Translations under genes and position numbers: made by a program
The notes under the pieces: generated by a model
Database searches by the model: none
What the model was told of the DNA's origin: nothing
What the model saw: only the letters and a program-made list of their open reading frames with translations
Shown here: one piece after another, positions 26,101 through 35,860 of the stretch
Layout: the number at the start of each line of letters is the position of its first letter
How positions within the stretch are numbered: position 1 is the stretch's first letter
Assembly (NCBI GenBank): GCA_963965975.1
Contig: OZ014418.1
Location: 74,501 to 138,500 of the forward strand
DNA from: Xestospongia bergquistia
Lineage: Eukaryota; Porifera; Demospongiae; Haplosclerida; Petrosiidae
Direction: 5' to 3'
Length of the DNA stretch: 64,000 nt

Positions 26101-29100
26101 TGTTTATCGCTATTAAGATAGGATTACTATATGATCTTATTACTGATAACTAAATGCATTTTCTATGAACTTATTCAATCATAGGAACTGAAATTTGAAA
26201 TATTGTTCTTAATTTAGTAGAACTTTAAGAATTAGTTATAATCTATTACTAAAACTCAACATTATAATGTTATTAGAAATGGAATGTATTCAGTAATTCA
26301 TCAACAACCATCATTGCAGTTATCTTAAGTAAATAAATATTAATTGCTCCTAAACCTTAAATCCTATATTGGACCAACCCAATATTCTCAGTACTGATTT
26401 TCATTTTCTCAAGAGAAATATGTTGTGTTGCTTGACTACCATTATGAATATTATTAATAGCAATTCAAGAATATTGTGAAATACAGTTTCATTGCATGTA
26501 TTTTGACTGAATATTCTGACATCTCTCTGTCTTTATATTACTCTCAATTTGAACTAGCAATGTATTTTATAGTTTACAATGTATGAATACCTTATAAAGG
26601 GATTTATCTACTAAGAAAGTAACACATTCATAAGAAGTTAATATTTGGTGTAATTGTTATCACAGGTGTGGATCTAGTGGGTTTGTACTAGAAAGCGATA
26701 ATATTTATCGCTATTGACGTAGGATTATTATATGATCTTATTACTGATAACTAAATGTATTTTCTATGAACTTATCCAATCATAGGAACTGTTTGTTACT
26801 ACTATAATTCACAAGTAATATTAAGTTATTATAATTGTGTTCATTAGAATATGTACTTTCTAGTAATAATTATTTTCTCTACATACTGACTGTATTAATT
26901 CAAGTACACCTCATCTGCTAAAATACATTTGAAGTATAGTTATGATTTTAGTAGAACTAACTGAATTAGTTATAATCCATTGTTAGGTACTTATATCACT
27001 GATTAAGTTGTCATTATACTTGACAACATGTCAGTTTGGTACTACATGTACATGTAGCATAATTTATATTTTTGCACAATCATCAATCAAAAAAAATATT
27101 TATTTACCAAAAAAGTAACTAGAATAAAGCAATCACTATCAGTATAAGTAAAGTTAAAGTAGCAATATAAAGACCTAATAGTAAGTTAAGATTCCAGCCC
27201 TCCTTGTTCAATATATGCTGGTTTAAACTCATCGCGTATCTTCTCAAGATTTGTAGTATCAAGTGGTGTGGTCAGCCCCTAGTATATTGTAATATAATTA
27301 ATTGATATAATAACAGTTACCTGTTTATTGATCTCTTCAATAAAGTCAATACTATAGAGAAAAAGTGTCTTAACAAACCCTTCTGTACCTACTAATGTAG
27401 GACTAAATACTTCACTATCACCATCTGTAATAAGGTAACATTGGTGAGCTATACGATGACACATTGCTTGTAATAAAGTGGCATAAGTATATATGAGATC
27501 ACCACTTTGACCAAATAACTCTTCAGATTTGTGTCGGACAACATCAAGTAATTTACGAAGATCCATCTCTTGATGTTCTTCATTGCTATCAACTTCAAAC
27601 TGCTCTTTGAGAAGAGGTATGTTGAAAACAAGATTATGAAGACATTTAGCAAGCTCATTGAGGAACTTGGAGACCTCAAAAATATTACTAACTCTGTCCA
27701 TAGTTTGGATAAGTATAGAGTCTAAAAAGAGAGTTGTATAAATAATAGCATTGGAGATCATCAATTACATACCATTGTATTGTTCTGTCTCATATGCTAC
27801 CAGTAAATCTAGTACCAAACGTAATGATCTATCATTAGTTTTGTCAATAACAGCAAGTAATGTATCTGCTGTCCCAGATCCTATTAAACTGGAGAAGTCT
27901 ACTGATTCTGTGGACATATTGTAATACAATTTGTTTTAATTGATTTGTTAACCTTTAATTTCTTTAATACGTTCTCTCCATTCATCCAGTTCACTCTGAC
28001 TATGAGCAAACTTACATTTTATTTTATGATCACATCTTCCTGTCTTCTCCATAGATTTACACATCTGTGGAGTACGATATTCAGGAGGTTCTTTACGAGG
28101 TTGTTTAATAGCTCTTTCTATCTCCTTCACATCCTCCCACACTGACAATTCAAACTCAGAATGAGCTCGAGTACAACCCTCTTTATTTTGACAGGAGATA
28201 CCATAATCACATAATTGTAGAATAGCATGTGATGGCAATGGACGAACTAATGCAGGATAAATGAAGACAGGATCCCATTCTCCTCCATGTTTAGGACAGT
28301 GATTGATACTGTCAGGCTTAAGTACCAGAATACCTTGATCTTTGTAACATGTCTGACAGACAGCTTGTAACTTGTGAGTTTGAAACAGCTTGTCCTATTG
28401 TTAAATATAACAGTATCATACTAATGAGGATACTATCTGTGTGTGTGTGTGTTTCCAAGGACTATAAAATATTAGAGATGTTAATACAATCATTTTACTT
28501 GTAATTCTCGTATTTCTTCTTCTTTTGCCATTTCTGTCTTTATGTTACTCTCAATTTGAACCAGCGATGTCTTTTATAGTTTCAAATGAATACCGTAGGA
28601 AGGAAATTATCTACAAAGAAAGCAACGTATTCATGAGAAGAGAATAATTGTTGTCACAGGTGTGGATTTAACGGGTTTGTACTAGAAAGCGATAATATTT
28701 ATCGCTATTGAGGTAGGATTACTATATGATCTTATTACTGATAACTAAATGTATTTTCTATGAACTTATCCAATCATAGGAACTGTTTGTTACTACTATA
28801 ATTCACAAGTAATGTTAAGTTATTATAATTGTGTTCATTAGAATATGTACTTTCTCATCATTACATGTACATGTATTGATAGTATATTTTATATTTTGCC
28901 TGGTCATCAATCCAAAAAATTTATTTATTTACCAAAAAAGTAACTAGAATAAAGCAATCACTATCAGTATAAGTAAAGTTAAAGTAGCAATATAAAGACC
29001 TAATAGTAAGTTAAGATTCCAGTCCTCCTTATTCAATATATACTGGTTTAAACTCATCACGTATCTTCTCAAGATTTGTAGTATCAAGTGGTATGGTCTG

Positions 29101-32100
29101 CCCCTAGTATATTGTAATATAATTAATTGATATAATAATAGTTACCTGTTTATTGATCTCTTTAATAAAGTCAATACTGTAGAGAAACAGTGTCTTAACA
29201 AACCCTTCTGTACCTACTAATGTGGGACTAAATACTTCACTATCACCATCTGTAATAAGATAACATTGGTGAACTATACGATGACACATTGCTTGTAATA
29301 ATGTGGCATAAGTATATATGAGATCACCACTTTGACCAAATGGCTCTGGTTTGTGTCGGATAACATCAAGTAATATACAATGATACATCTCTTGATGTTC
29401 TTCATTGCTTTCAACTTCAAACTGCTCTTTGAGAAGAGTTGTGTTGAAAACAAGGTTATGAAGACATATAGCAAGCTCATTGAGGAACTTAGAGACCTCA
29501 ACAATATTACTAACTCTGTCCATAGTTTGGATAGATATAGTGCCTAAACACAGAGTTATATTAGTAATAGCATTGGAGATCATCAATAACATACCATTGT
29601 ATTGTTGTGTCTCATATGCTACCAGTAAATCTAGTACCAAACGTATAGACTTAGGCTTATCTTTGCTTTTGTTAAAAACAGCAAGTAATGTATCTGCTGT
29701 CTCTGCTGTCTTAGGCTGTTTTAATCTGGAGAAATCTAGTGATTCTGTGGACATATTGTAATACAATTTGTTTTAATTGATTTGTTAACCTTTAATTTCT
29801 TTAATACGTTTTTTCCATTCACCCAGTTCTCTCTGACTATGAGCAAACTTACAATTCATTTTATAACGACATCTTCCTGTCTTCTCCATTAATTTACACA
29901 TCTGTGGAGTACGATATTCAGGAGGGTCTTTACGAGGGTTTTCAAAAGCTCTCTCTCTCTCCTTCTCATCTTCCGAATCATGGAATTTTTTCCATTTCTT
30001 GTATTCTCCTTTACTGTGAGCATAATCACAGTTCTTGTATGGGCATCGACCTTTTTCCATCATTTTTGTACACATTTTAAGTGGAAGCTCAGGTTTTGGC
30101 GGTTCAGTTCGTGGATTGTGAACAACATAGCTGATGTATTTCATATCCTTCCACAATTTATACTCTGTATCTCCATGAGGACGAAAACACCTTAGTCCAT
30201 TGCTGCAAGGTTGGTCTGAACATGGAGAAGGAACATTATCACCTGAGCAAGGTGACAAGCGTATCTTGTTTGATCCTTTCTCTATTATCTGAAGCAGTTG
30301 ATGATCTTCATTATTTCGACACACATTGTCATTAACTTCATCTTCACATTCTTCACAAAATAGCTTTGGGTCTTCTTCTAAATCATATGTTTTAAACAAT
30401 TTTTTCTAGTGCCATATAATAAAGTAGTACAAATTATAAAATGATTGTCTAACCTGTAATTCCTGTATTTCAGTCTCTTCTTCAGACATGTTTCTGTCTT
30501 CAGAGCTTAGTCCAATGGCAAAATTGAACATGCCACATCTTTTTATAGCATTCAGTGTCTGAAAACCTCAAAATGGAAATCCTCCTCCTCCAAGGAACTG
30601 TCACTTTCATGTAATGTTCATGTCATGAAGTGGTTTGTAGTGTAAATGTTGTCACAGGTGCAGAAAACGATAACACTTACCTGATCATCACAATGGAGGT
30701 GGACTTTATACTGTTTAGTTCTATGAACTGTTTATTGTTATGTTAAGACTATAATTCACAAGTAATAATATTAAGTTATTATAATTGTGTTCATTAGAAT
30801 ATGAACTTTCTATTAATAAATATTTCCTCTACATAATTACTGTAGTAGGAATTGTTTACTTCAATTGAATGGCTTGTGAATATGTTTATGACTTTCAAGT
30901 TAACAGAACTCTCTTCTGAAATAATTGTTAATTATTTAATATTACTAGGGGTTTACTCTCTTTTTATACAGGACGTTATTGGGAGATGGTTCAACGTCTT
31001 AAAATTACTCAAATATACTTAGCTCCTACTTCATTGAGATTATTGTTAAAAGCTGGAGATCAGTATGTGAATAAATATGACAGGTCATCACTTCGTATAC
31101 TAGGATGTGGTAAGATCTATTTATAGTAACAGTTATTATGATTATTATGATGTCTTCTTTAGTGTATAATATTTATAGTGACATTATTTTAATTTTAGTT
31201 GGTGAGCCACTCAATGACAAAGCTTGGTTATGGTATCATAATGTAGTTGGAGAGGAAAGATGTACTGTAGTAGATACATGGTGGCAAACAGGTAATACCA
31301 TATATACTCTATTTAACTGAACATGATATGATATTTTACACTAGAAACTGGAGGTATTATGATCACTCCTCGTCCTGCTCCTAATGACTCCACCCCCAAA
31401 CCTGGTTTTCCCATGATACCATTCTTTGGTGTAGAACCTGTATTAATGAGTGATGATGTAAGACCATACATCCATTTAATCTAACTATATATCCATTTAT
31501 CATAACTATATGTCCATTTGTTACAACTATGGATCCATTTATCAAAACCATGCATCCATTTATCTTTTTTCCACTCACTTTTAGGGTAAGGAGATCCAAG
31601 GTAATTATGTTACTGGTAACCTTTGTATCCGACGTCCCTGGCCATCTATAGCTAGAACCATATATGGAGATCATAACAAATATATTAATACTTATTTCAC
31701 AAAATATCCAGGTATAATGAATAATTAATGAGTTGGGTGGAGTCTCTTTTAGGTCTTTATTTTACTGGTGATGGTGCTTATCGTGATAATGATGGTCATT
31801 ATAAAATTACTGGGAGAGTTGATGATGTCATTAATGTTAAGGGACATAGACTAGGAACTGCTGAATTAGAAAGTGCTATGGTAAGAGAGAGGAAGAGACA
31901 AGACTATCATATGATAGCAGCATATCATTAGCTATTACTATTTGATAGAATCATGATCCTAGAGTAGCAGAGACTGCTGTAGTTGGATTTCCACATGACA
32001 TATTTGGTGAAGGTATGTGCTATCTAGTTATTAACAGTATGACCACACCCCTTTGTTATTAGGTATTTATGCTTATGTCATATTAAAAGATGGTGTATCA

Positions 32101-32395
32101 CATCATGAAGATGATATTAAAAATGATCTTGTGAAATTAGTGAAGACACAAATTGGCTCATTTGCTGTTCCTCAGACAATTCTAGTGAGTTATTAATTAA
32201 TAGTTAATAATAAACCAGAATATTTTATTATATTAGATTATTCCTGGTCTCCCTAAAACTCGTTCTGGTAAAATTATGAGGAGAATATTACGTAAAATTG
32301 CAGCTAATGATACTAATGATTTAGGAGATGTCACAACATTAGCTGATCCATCAGTTGTTCATATATTAATAGAGAAACATAATGACACAATTTAA
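17169..32395 (+). CDS. ACSS1: Acetyl-CoA synthetase, mitochondrial type (ACSS1-like)
   Basis: It activates acetate to acetyl-CoA with ATP through acetyl-AMP. The N-terminus ([20 protein letters not shown]) is Arg/Ser-rich without acids, as in a mitochondrial presequence, which favours ACSS1 over cytosolic ACSS2. Seen in order: a family N-terminal segment ([20 protein letters not shown]), the P-loop [11 protein letters not shown] (18160-18186), the [16 protein letters not shown] region, the TWWQTETGG motif (joined over an intron), the hinge region [15 protein letters not shown] (about 31805-31850), and the catalytic/acetylated lysine motif [11 protein letters not shown] (about 32250-32285). 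It ends LIEKHNDTI. Most introns are about 50 bp, but one, between PIYPDP and GRYWEMVQ, is 18471-30971 (12.5 kb) and holds other genes. A partial copy of its 3' end lies at 35648-35776. The start chosen is the ATG at 17169, 69 bp after the symplekin stop. Confidence 0.92.
18565..18838. repeat. 11-bp / 33-bp tandem repeat array
   Basis: The array is built of 11-bp units of the type CAGTATATTRN that alternate in a 33-bp higher-order pattern, decaying rightward into TATTGGTATACTATCAG-type units. It lies directly 3' of D1-D2 gene A. A shorter, decayed relative (about 21060-21170) lies at the same place 3' of gene B, so the array was part of the duplicated unit. Confidence 0.8.
18860..20337 (-). 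CDS. Lineage-specific D1-D2 helical-module protein, copy A
   Basis: I do not recognise this family. Four exons: a short N-terminal exon (20337, [17 protein letters not shown]); a Pro/Ser/His/Tyr-rich low-complexity exon (about 20238-19776, many SPTPPP and HPPQYYGHP segments); a D1 exon (about 19733-19188); and a D2 exon (about 19135-18860). D1 contains [12 protein letters not shown], then [13 protein letters not shown], then [14 protein letters not shown], then [13 protein letters not shown], predicted all-helical. D2 begins [20 protein letters not shown] and has a conserved FAAQ near its end. No signal peptide or transmembrane helix is seen, so a soluble protein is likely. The gene lies antisense inside the ACSS1 intron. 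The D1 region is roughly 94% identical to copy B by eye, so the duplication is recent. Confidence 0.75.
20338..21201. other. AT-rich spacer between D1-D2 copies A and B
   Basis: This stretch holds the upstream region of copy A, a repeat block at about 20815-20935 that recurs at 26248-26368 (shared ATGTTATTAGAAATGGAATG), the CCCH last-exon remnant (20955-21057), and a decayed relative of the 18565-18838 array (about 21060-21170). No intact gene is seen. Confidence 0.65.
20955..21057 (-). pseudogene. Remnant of a CCCH-gene last exon and 3' flank
   Basis: The stretch around 21008-21057 is nearly the same as the last coding exon of the three intact CCCH genes (shared TTGTTCAATATATGCT, which encodes the AYIEQG region on the minus strand). 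The flank at 20955-21008 matches their 3' flank (ATGAGTATAA, TAGTAAGTTAAGATTCC). Nothing else of the gene is left here. It shows a CCCH gene once stood between D1-D2 copies A and B. Confidence 0.7.
21202..22661 (-). CDS. Lineage-specific D1-D2 helical-module protein, copy B
   Basis: This is a close paralogue of copy A with the same four-exon plan. It starts [18 protein letters not shown] at 22661, continues with a Pro/Ser/Tyr-rich exon, then D1 (about 22060-21515; [27 protein letters not shown]) and D2 (about 21462-21202). The stop is a TGA directly after SITDV, where copy A runs on a few codons to SLHH, so the extreme C-terminus is not constrained. Changes against copy A are scattered and the frame is kept, which suggests both are under selection or the split is very young. 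Function unknown. It lies antisense within the ACSS1 intron with its own upstream region. Confidence 0.75.
22945..23185 (-). pseudogene. Truncated CCCH-gene copy (last two exons only)
   Basis: The segment carries the last exon (region of the PAYIEQGGL match, with a changed stretch before it), the intron, and part of the preceding exon ([20 protein letters not shown], about 23090-23165). It then breaks off into the duplicated upstream block. The 5' three quarters of the gene, including all zinc fingers, are absent. It is the 3' stump of a CCCH gene that stood upstream of D1-D2 copy B. Confidence 0.75.
23186..23675. repeat. Duplicated CCCH upstream block, decayed copy
   Basis: This block is shared with 26040-26330, 26640-27060 and 28640-28870 (common TCCAATCATAGGAACTG and GTGTTCAT.AGAATATGTAC). 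Here the 19-bp palindrome has decayed (AGTAATATTGTTTATTGCT, 23240-23258). No gene is seen. Confidence 0.75.
23676..25575 (-). CDS. CCCH zinc-finger protein with D1-like helical C-terminus, copy 1
   Basis: Not a family I can name. Exons in order: [12 protein letters not shown] (start 25575); a large exon with a Cys-pair element (VCIVCK...WCP) and CCCH fingers including [11 protein letters not shown] and [21 protein letters not shown]; a possible 29-nt microexon ([10 protein letters not shown]); a second module of the same plan ([50 protein letters not shown]); then helical exons ([64 protein letters not shown]) and a last exon ending [12 protein letters not shown] fingers of the FAHSxxELxxW type bind single-stranded RNA. 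The tandem module suggests internal duplication. It is antisense in the ACSS1 intron. Confidence 0.75.
24932..24956. repeat. (GT)n microsatellite
   Basis: About 12 GT dinucleotides in an intron of CCCH copy 1. A shorter run lies at the same place in copy 2 (about 28438-28452), so it predates the duplication. Confidence 0.9.
25711..25871. repeat. 32-bp minisatellite
   Basis: Five copies of a 32-bp unit containing CACAATATGTCCCATTATAT lie upstream of CCCH copy 1. Three units make 96 nt, so frames cycle and give false repetitive ORFs. Confidence 0.92.
26040..26368. repeat. Duplicated CCCH upstream block, proximal copy
   Basis: The block holds the conserved sequence with a near-perfect palindrome at 26093-26111 (AGCGATAATGTTTATCGCT). 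It continues into the segment shared with 20815-20935. It lies about 0.5 kb upstream of CCCH copy 1. Confidence 0.8.
26640..27185. repeat. Duplicated CCCH upstream block, distal copy
   Basis: A second complete copy of the block, with the palindrome at 26694-26712, followed by the 3' flank of CCCH copy 2. Between 26369 and 26640 I see only AT-rich unique sequence. Two blocks for one gene mark the scar of a further duplication or deletion. Confidence 0.8.
26694..26712. promoter_or_regulatory. 19-bp palindrome upstream of CCCH genes
   Basis: AGCGATAATATTTATCGCT is a perfect palindrome around a central base. It contains GATAA in both orientations and could bind a dimeric or GATA-type factor, or form a hairpin. 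The sequence recurs at 28688-28706 (identical) and 26093-26111 (one change), and decayed forms lie at 23240 and 30666. Confidence 0.5.
27186..28531 (-). CDS. CCCH zinc-finger protein with D1-like helical C-terminus, copy 2
   Basis: This is the short form of copy 1. [11 protein letters not shown] (start 28531) joins directly to a single finger module ([63 protein letters not shown]) and then to the same helical exons ([40 protein letters not shown]). It ends QGGLES at 27186. The 96-residue finger exon differs from that of copy 1 at about three residues, so the copies are very young. The first finger module of copy 1 is absent, either lost here or gained there. RNA binding is inferred from the CCCH type; the role is unknown. 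Confidence 0.75.
28532..29028. repeat. Upstream block of CCCH copy 2 and 3' flank of copy 3
   Basis: It carries the duplicated block, about 28640-28870, here closest to a gene: the palindrome (28688-28706) is 157 bp upstream of the start codon. The block ends abruptly near 28858 at CTTTCTCATCATTACATG. The rest is the shared 3' flank of the CCCH copies. Confidence 0.75.
29029..30489 (-). CDS. CCCH zinc-finger protein with D1-like helical C-terminus, copy 3 (divergent)
   Basis: The start at 30489 gives [12 protein letters not shown]. One long exon (30405-29790) begins [20 protein letters not shown] and carries three finger-like units: [38 protein letters not shown] and [21 protein letters not shown]. 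Thus it keeps fingers of both modules of copy 1 in a single exon. The helical exons follow ([57 protein letters not shown]). The last exon ends early at FKPVYIE because of a TAA where the others read on through QGGLE, removing only a few residues. More diverged than copies 1 and 2 from each other, it is likely the older lineage. Function unknown. Confidence 0.75.
30490..30971. other. Right end of the ACSS1 giant intron
   Basis: It holds the 5' flank of CCCH copy 3 with a shortened version of the duplicated block (GTTGTCACAGGTG; decayed palindrome about 30666-30681; GTGTTCATTAGAATATG). The ACSS1 3' splice site follows at 30971. No gene is seen. Confidence 0.7.
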
Positions 32396-32816
32396 AGGAC
32401 AAGAGACAATGTATTTTCTTTGAATTACAAAATCAATGACATTATGACATTAATTACCGAGTAGTGTGTTTAGGAAAGTAAGATAATGGTTACATTTACT
32501 GTGACAGTATTCATAATAGAAGGTGTCATGATAATTCTTATTAAGTGTAGATAATAACATTATCTTATCACATCATATGGGAGAGTTCTTATAGCTTCAT
32601 GGTGGAGTCAGTGGTATGATAGTATTTACAGGTGTAGAAAGTCTACCTGCTGGAGTATGACTCATAATAACAGCTCATATTATAATCTATTATATTTCAA
32701 CTGTAAGGCATTTTGATTGTAAATGTGTACTATATAATAGCAACAAAATATTAGTACCTAGGAAAGTAACATAATTTACAAGTAATTTTGACAGTGCTTT
32801 AATTAATAATTAATTG
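32396..32816. other. Spacer between ACSS1 and the double D1-D2 gene
   Basis: 421 bp of AT-rich sequence between two converging genes. I see no ORF, RNA or repeat of note in it. Confidence 0.6.
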
Positions 32817-35345
32817 TTAGTCATCAGTTTCTGAAGGGAGATGTAACGAATCAAATCGATTTGTTAAAGGAATCTTAGTTTCCTTTATCTGTTTTTTTTC
32901 AACTTCAGATTCTGTTTTGAAAAGTTCATTAATGTTTTTACCACAACGAGCCAAAAACTCAACAACAATAAGTGGCTGTAATTCGTCTTTCTTTTCTTGG
33001 AGATGATCAAGGACTTTCTGAGTAACTTGTTGCTTATATGCCACATCTTTAAAAAATTTCATATTGCTGTGATGTACTTTGCGATACTTCATAAAGTGTT
33101 CTATAACTTGCCTTATTTTCACCAACCTTTGCCAATGTGGGTCAAGTACCTATTCAAAGTGGTACATTATTTCATATAAAAAGTTACTTACTGGTGCATG
33201 ATTGATACAATGACTTTCACAAACTATTCTTGCCAGCTCTAAACCATATTCCAGGAAATCTGTAAGTGCATCAGTAGTACCAACACCACTTGTAGCTGCT
33301 TCACTGCCTTGAGCTAAACGATGGTGGAGATGGAACTTGTGTACAAGATCATCAGCCATTCGCTTTAAGTTATCACTGAGACTCTTAACATGCCTTCCAC
33401 CATATTCCATATGGTTATTCTTCATAAGTTCCATTAGAGAACGAAAATCAAAGGAACATGGCCTTTCAAGAGCTTTTTCAGCAGTAATTGTGTCTTGTTC
33501 CTTGAGATCTCTGTATTTCCAGTTTTTGCCAACTCCTGAGAGAACTATATGTGACATTGCTGTCCGAAAAAAGAGGACTAAACGATTTTCAAGCCGTTGC
33601 TGCATTTCCATGTTGGAAGGAAGGAAAGGGTCCAATGTGTATAGTCGTTTACCTATCACTGTATCTTGAACATCTCGAATAGCTCCCAGAGGAGTAGCTA
33701 TATGACAAAAATATATTATGCATGACTGTGATATTTTACCTTCCCTTCCCTGAGTTTTCCATTCTTGATCAGTTTCTTCATCTTGTGTTTCACTTTCCTT
33801 AATAAGATACTTTAATTCAATTTTACAGTGAGCAGCAAATTCTACACTGATCATCTGCCTATAATGATCTCCAGTAGCTTTACTGATGAGTAATTTCAGT
33901 GTCGCATCACATGATTGACTTTTCTCTTCCATTGACATTTTCTGATATGACTCCTTGTTAGCTTGATAAAGCTTTCGATAATTACACATATCTTGAAAAG
34001 TTTTAAAAATACTCTCTAGATTATGTTTGTTAGTAGCCAAATTCTGGATAATAAATGATAATGCTAATGAATACCATTGTGAAAATGGAGTGGTTGATCT
34101 AACCAATTTATTTTGTTCATAAAAGTCTCATTAGTCAAACAAAATAATTTTCACAGATACTGGATTTATGTTTAAGGGCTGTTATTATGGAATTTATAAT
34201 AAGACATCCCTACATGTTATACACATGCCCTTTCTGAGAAGCCATTGGCTTAAGAACATAAACTGTCCAGTTCTGTAGTTAGTAGTAATCAAACAGTTAA
34301 TATTTCTCAATACATGCAAATTAAGTAATTATGGATCAGTTAAAATAACCAAATAAACCAATCTATTTTAATAGTGTGGTTCTTACTTGAATTTCTTTTT
34401 TCAAGCTTTGTTCTGCTTTTCGTGTAAACTCTATACTGGTTTGAAAAAATTCAGTAATGGGCTCAATGTCAACTGGCTTTAATTCTGTAACATTCTTTCC
34501 GGAATCTGTTCTGTTATAAAGATCTTGTTGGTGAGCAAGTTCATCTGCTTTTGTACGAAGTGCTTGACATATTCTCTTAATCTCATCTCCTGAAAGTTGA
34601 CTTTTAAAAATGTATCTAGAGTATTTTGGTCCATTATATTCCAAATGCTTCATTAACCAACGAAAGTCCAAAGAAGCTCTCCCAAGGACACTGCTTGCAT
34701 TTTTGTGTTGCTTTTTCATTCCTGGTTCTTCATAATTTAAATTGAGTGGCTTTTTCTCTTTTCCAATTGTATACTTTGATGCATAGTCAACCACTTGATG
34801 GAAAAATTTTGCCAATTCATCTTCTCCTCTTCGTTGGAACTCATATAAAGAGGGATGAAGTGTTATAGAGTGTCGTAACTTTAAAGGGTCATGGTCTACA
34901 TTTGGCTGGAAATGACAATATTCTGATAGTATGGGGTAAACTTGCAGAGACAGTGCTGAGTATGGTTGTTCTTGAGGAGGCATTGTTGGGTAAAATGGTG
35001 GATGCATTCGCTGAAAACAAGGTTGTGCCCATGGAATCATCACTGAATAAGGTTGTCTTTGAGGAGACATTGTGGGGTAAGGTAGTGGAGATGTTTTTGA
35101 GTAAGATTGTACCTGTGGAGGTAATGCTGGGTAAAGTGGTGCAGGTACTGTTGGATATGATTGTCCTTGGTGCCTTGGTCTAGGTCCTTGCTCTGAAGAT
35201 TCTGGCAAAGACAGTGAGTGTTGCATTCCTGTTGACAAATGTTAGATATAGACTATGTATTCATAACATATAAATTACTTGTATATTCTTGTTGAGAATC
35301 ATCCTGTTGAAATCGATATGGTGGTGAGTTAATTCTTCGAAACAT
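32817..35345 (-). CDS. D1-D2-D1-D2 protein (tandem-duplicated helical modules)
   Basis: I read this as one gene because splice sites and phases link the pieces. Exon 1 starts MFRRINSPPYRFQQDD (35345). Exon 2 (about 35235-34388) is Pro/Gln/Tyr-rich with repeats of the YPTMPPQ kind, then D1 (PSLYEFQRR, SLDFRWLMKHLEYN, ADELAHQQDLYNR), ending KKEIQ at a GTAAGA donor. Exon 3 (from 34045) is a D2 unit (NLESIFKTFQDMCNYRKLY, SVEFAAHCKIELKYL). Exon 4 is a second D1 (TPLGAIRDVQDTVIGK, DPFLPSNMEMQQR, SFDFRSLMELMKNN, weaker). Exon 5 is a second D2 (QVIEHFMKYRKVHH, VVEFLARCGKNINELF), ending at 32817. If the 340-bp intron at 34387-34046 is not real, these are two genes. Function unknown; soluble. Confidence 0.68.
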
Positions 35346-35860
35346 GACATTAGTTAAAGAGAAGTGATCTTTATTCAGCTTTTGTAGGCCAAGGATGTTT
35401 GGCAATCTATCGAATGCTCTACTTCACCAGTAATAAGAACACTATATACAATTCACCTGAATAACTGAATTTGTGGTAATAGTATTCATAACTTATGAAG
35501 GTTAGTGTCCAGTCTATAATAACTTCTGTATATTTAATTGTATCCAAACAAGTCTGTCATTTGCAAGTTATGAACAATATTGGATAAGGTAGTAATTGGA
35601 TTTACACGTGACGTCATATATATCATTTTATGATATGTAGATAACTTGTTCTGGTAAAATTATGAGGAGAAAGAATATTGTGTAAAATTGCAGCTAATGA
35701 TACTAATGATTTAGGAGATGTCACAACATTAGCTGATCCTTCAATTGTTCATATAATACATAATGACACAATTTAAAGAGACAGTCTATTTTTGGAAAGA
35801 CAAAATTAACGACAATATCATTGCAAATTTTTCATGACTAGCGAATTAATAACATGTTAA
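35346..35860. other. Spacer between the two D1-D2 genes at 35-37 kb
   Basis: It carries the 5' flank of the double-module gene and the duplicated ACSS1 3' fragment (35648-35776). No other gene is visible. Confidence 0.6.
35648..35776 (+). pseudogene. Copied fragment of the ACSS1 last exon
   Basis: It matches the ACSS1 last exon (32260-32395) almost base for base over long runs, for example AGGAGATGTCACAACATTAG and the terminal CATAATGACACAATTTAA. Small insertions and deletions disrupt the ACSS1 frame. The rest of the gene is absent. The fragment sits 85 bp from the stop codon of the next D1-D2 gene, mirroring the real ACSS1 end, which faces the double D1-D2 gene 421 bp away. So one duplication carried the ACSS1 tail and a neighbouring D1-D2 gene together. 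Confidence 0.88.

Larger units (their letters stand above)
18471..30971 (+). other. Giant ACSS1 intron hosting a nested gene cluster
   Basis: The donor (CCAG then GTAAGT at 18471) and acceptor (TTTATACAG, exon from 30972) join in phase, restoring the family sequence PIYPDPG-RYWEMV. The intron is about 200 times the local norm. It holds two D1-D2 genes, three CCCH genes and two CCCH remnants, all on the minus strand, plus tandem repeats and duplicated upstream blocks. All 28 copies of the intronic motif CCACACCC that I counted in the window lie outside it. Confidence 0.85.

Noticed and set aside
31381-31674. Minus-strand ORF with a repeated NG-I-V pattern
   Set aside because: It is the complement of a degenerate ATCCATTTAT repeat in an ACSS1 intron.
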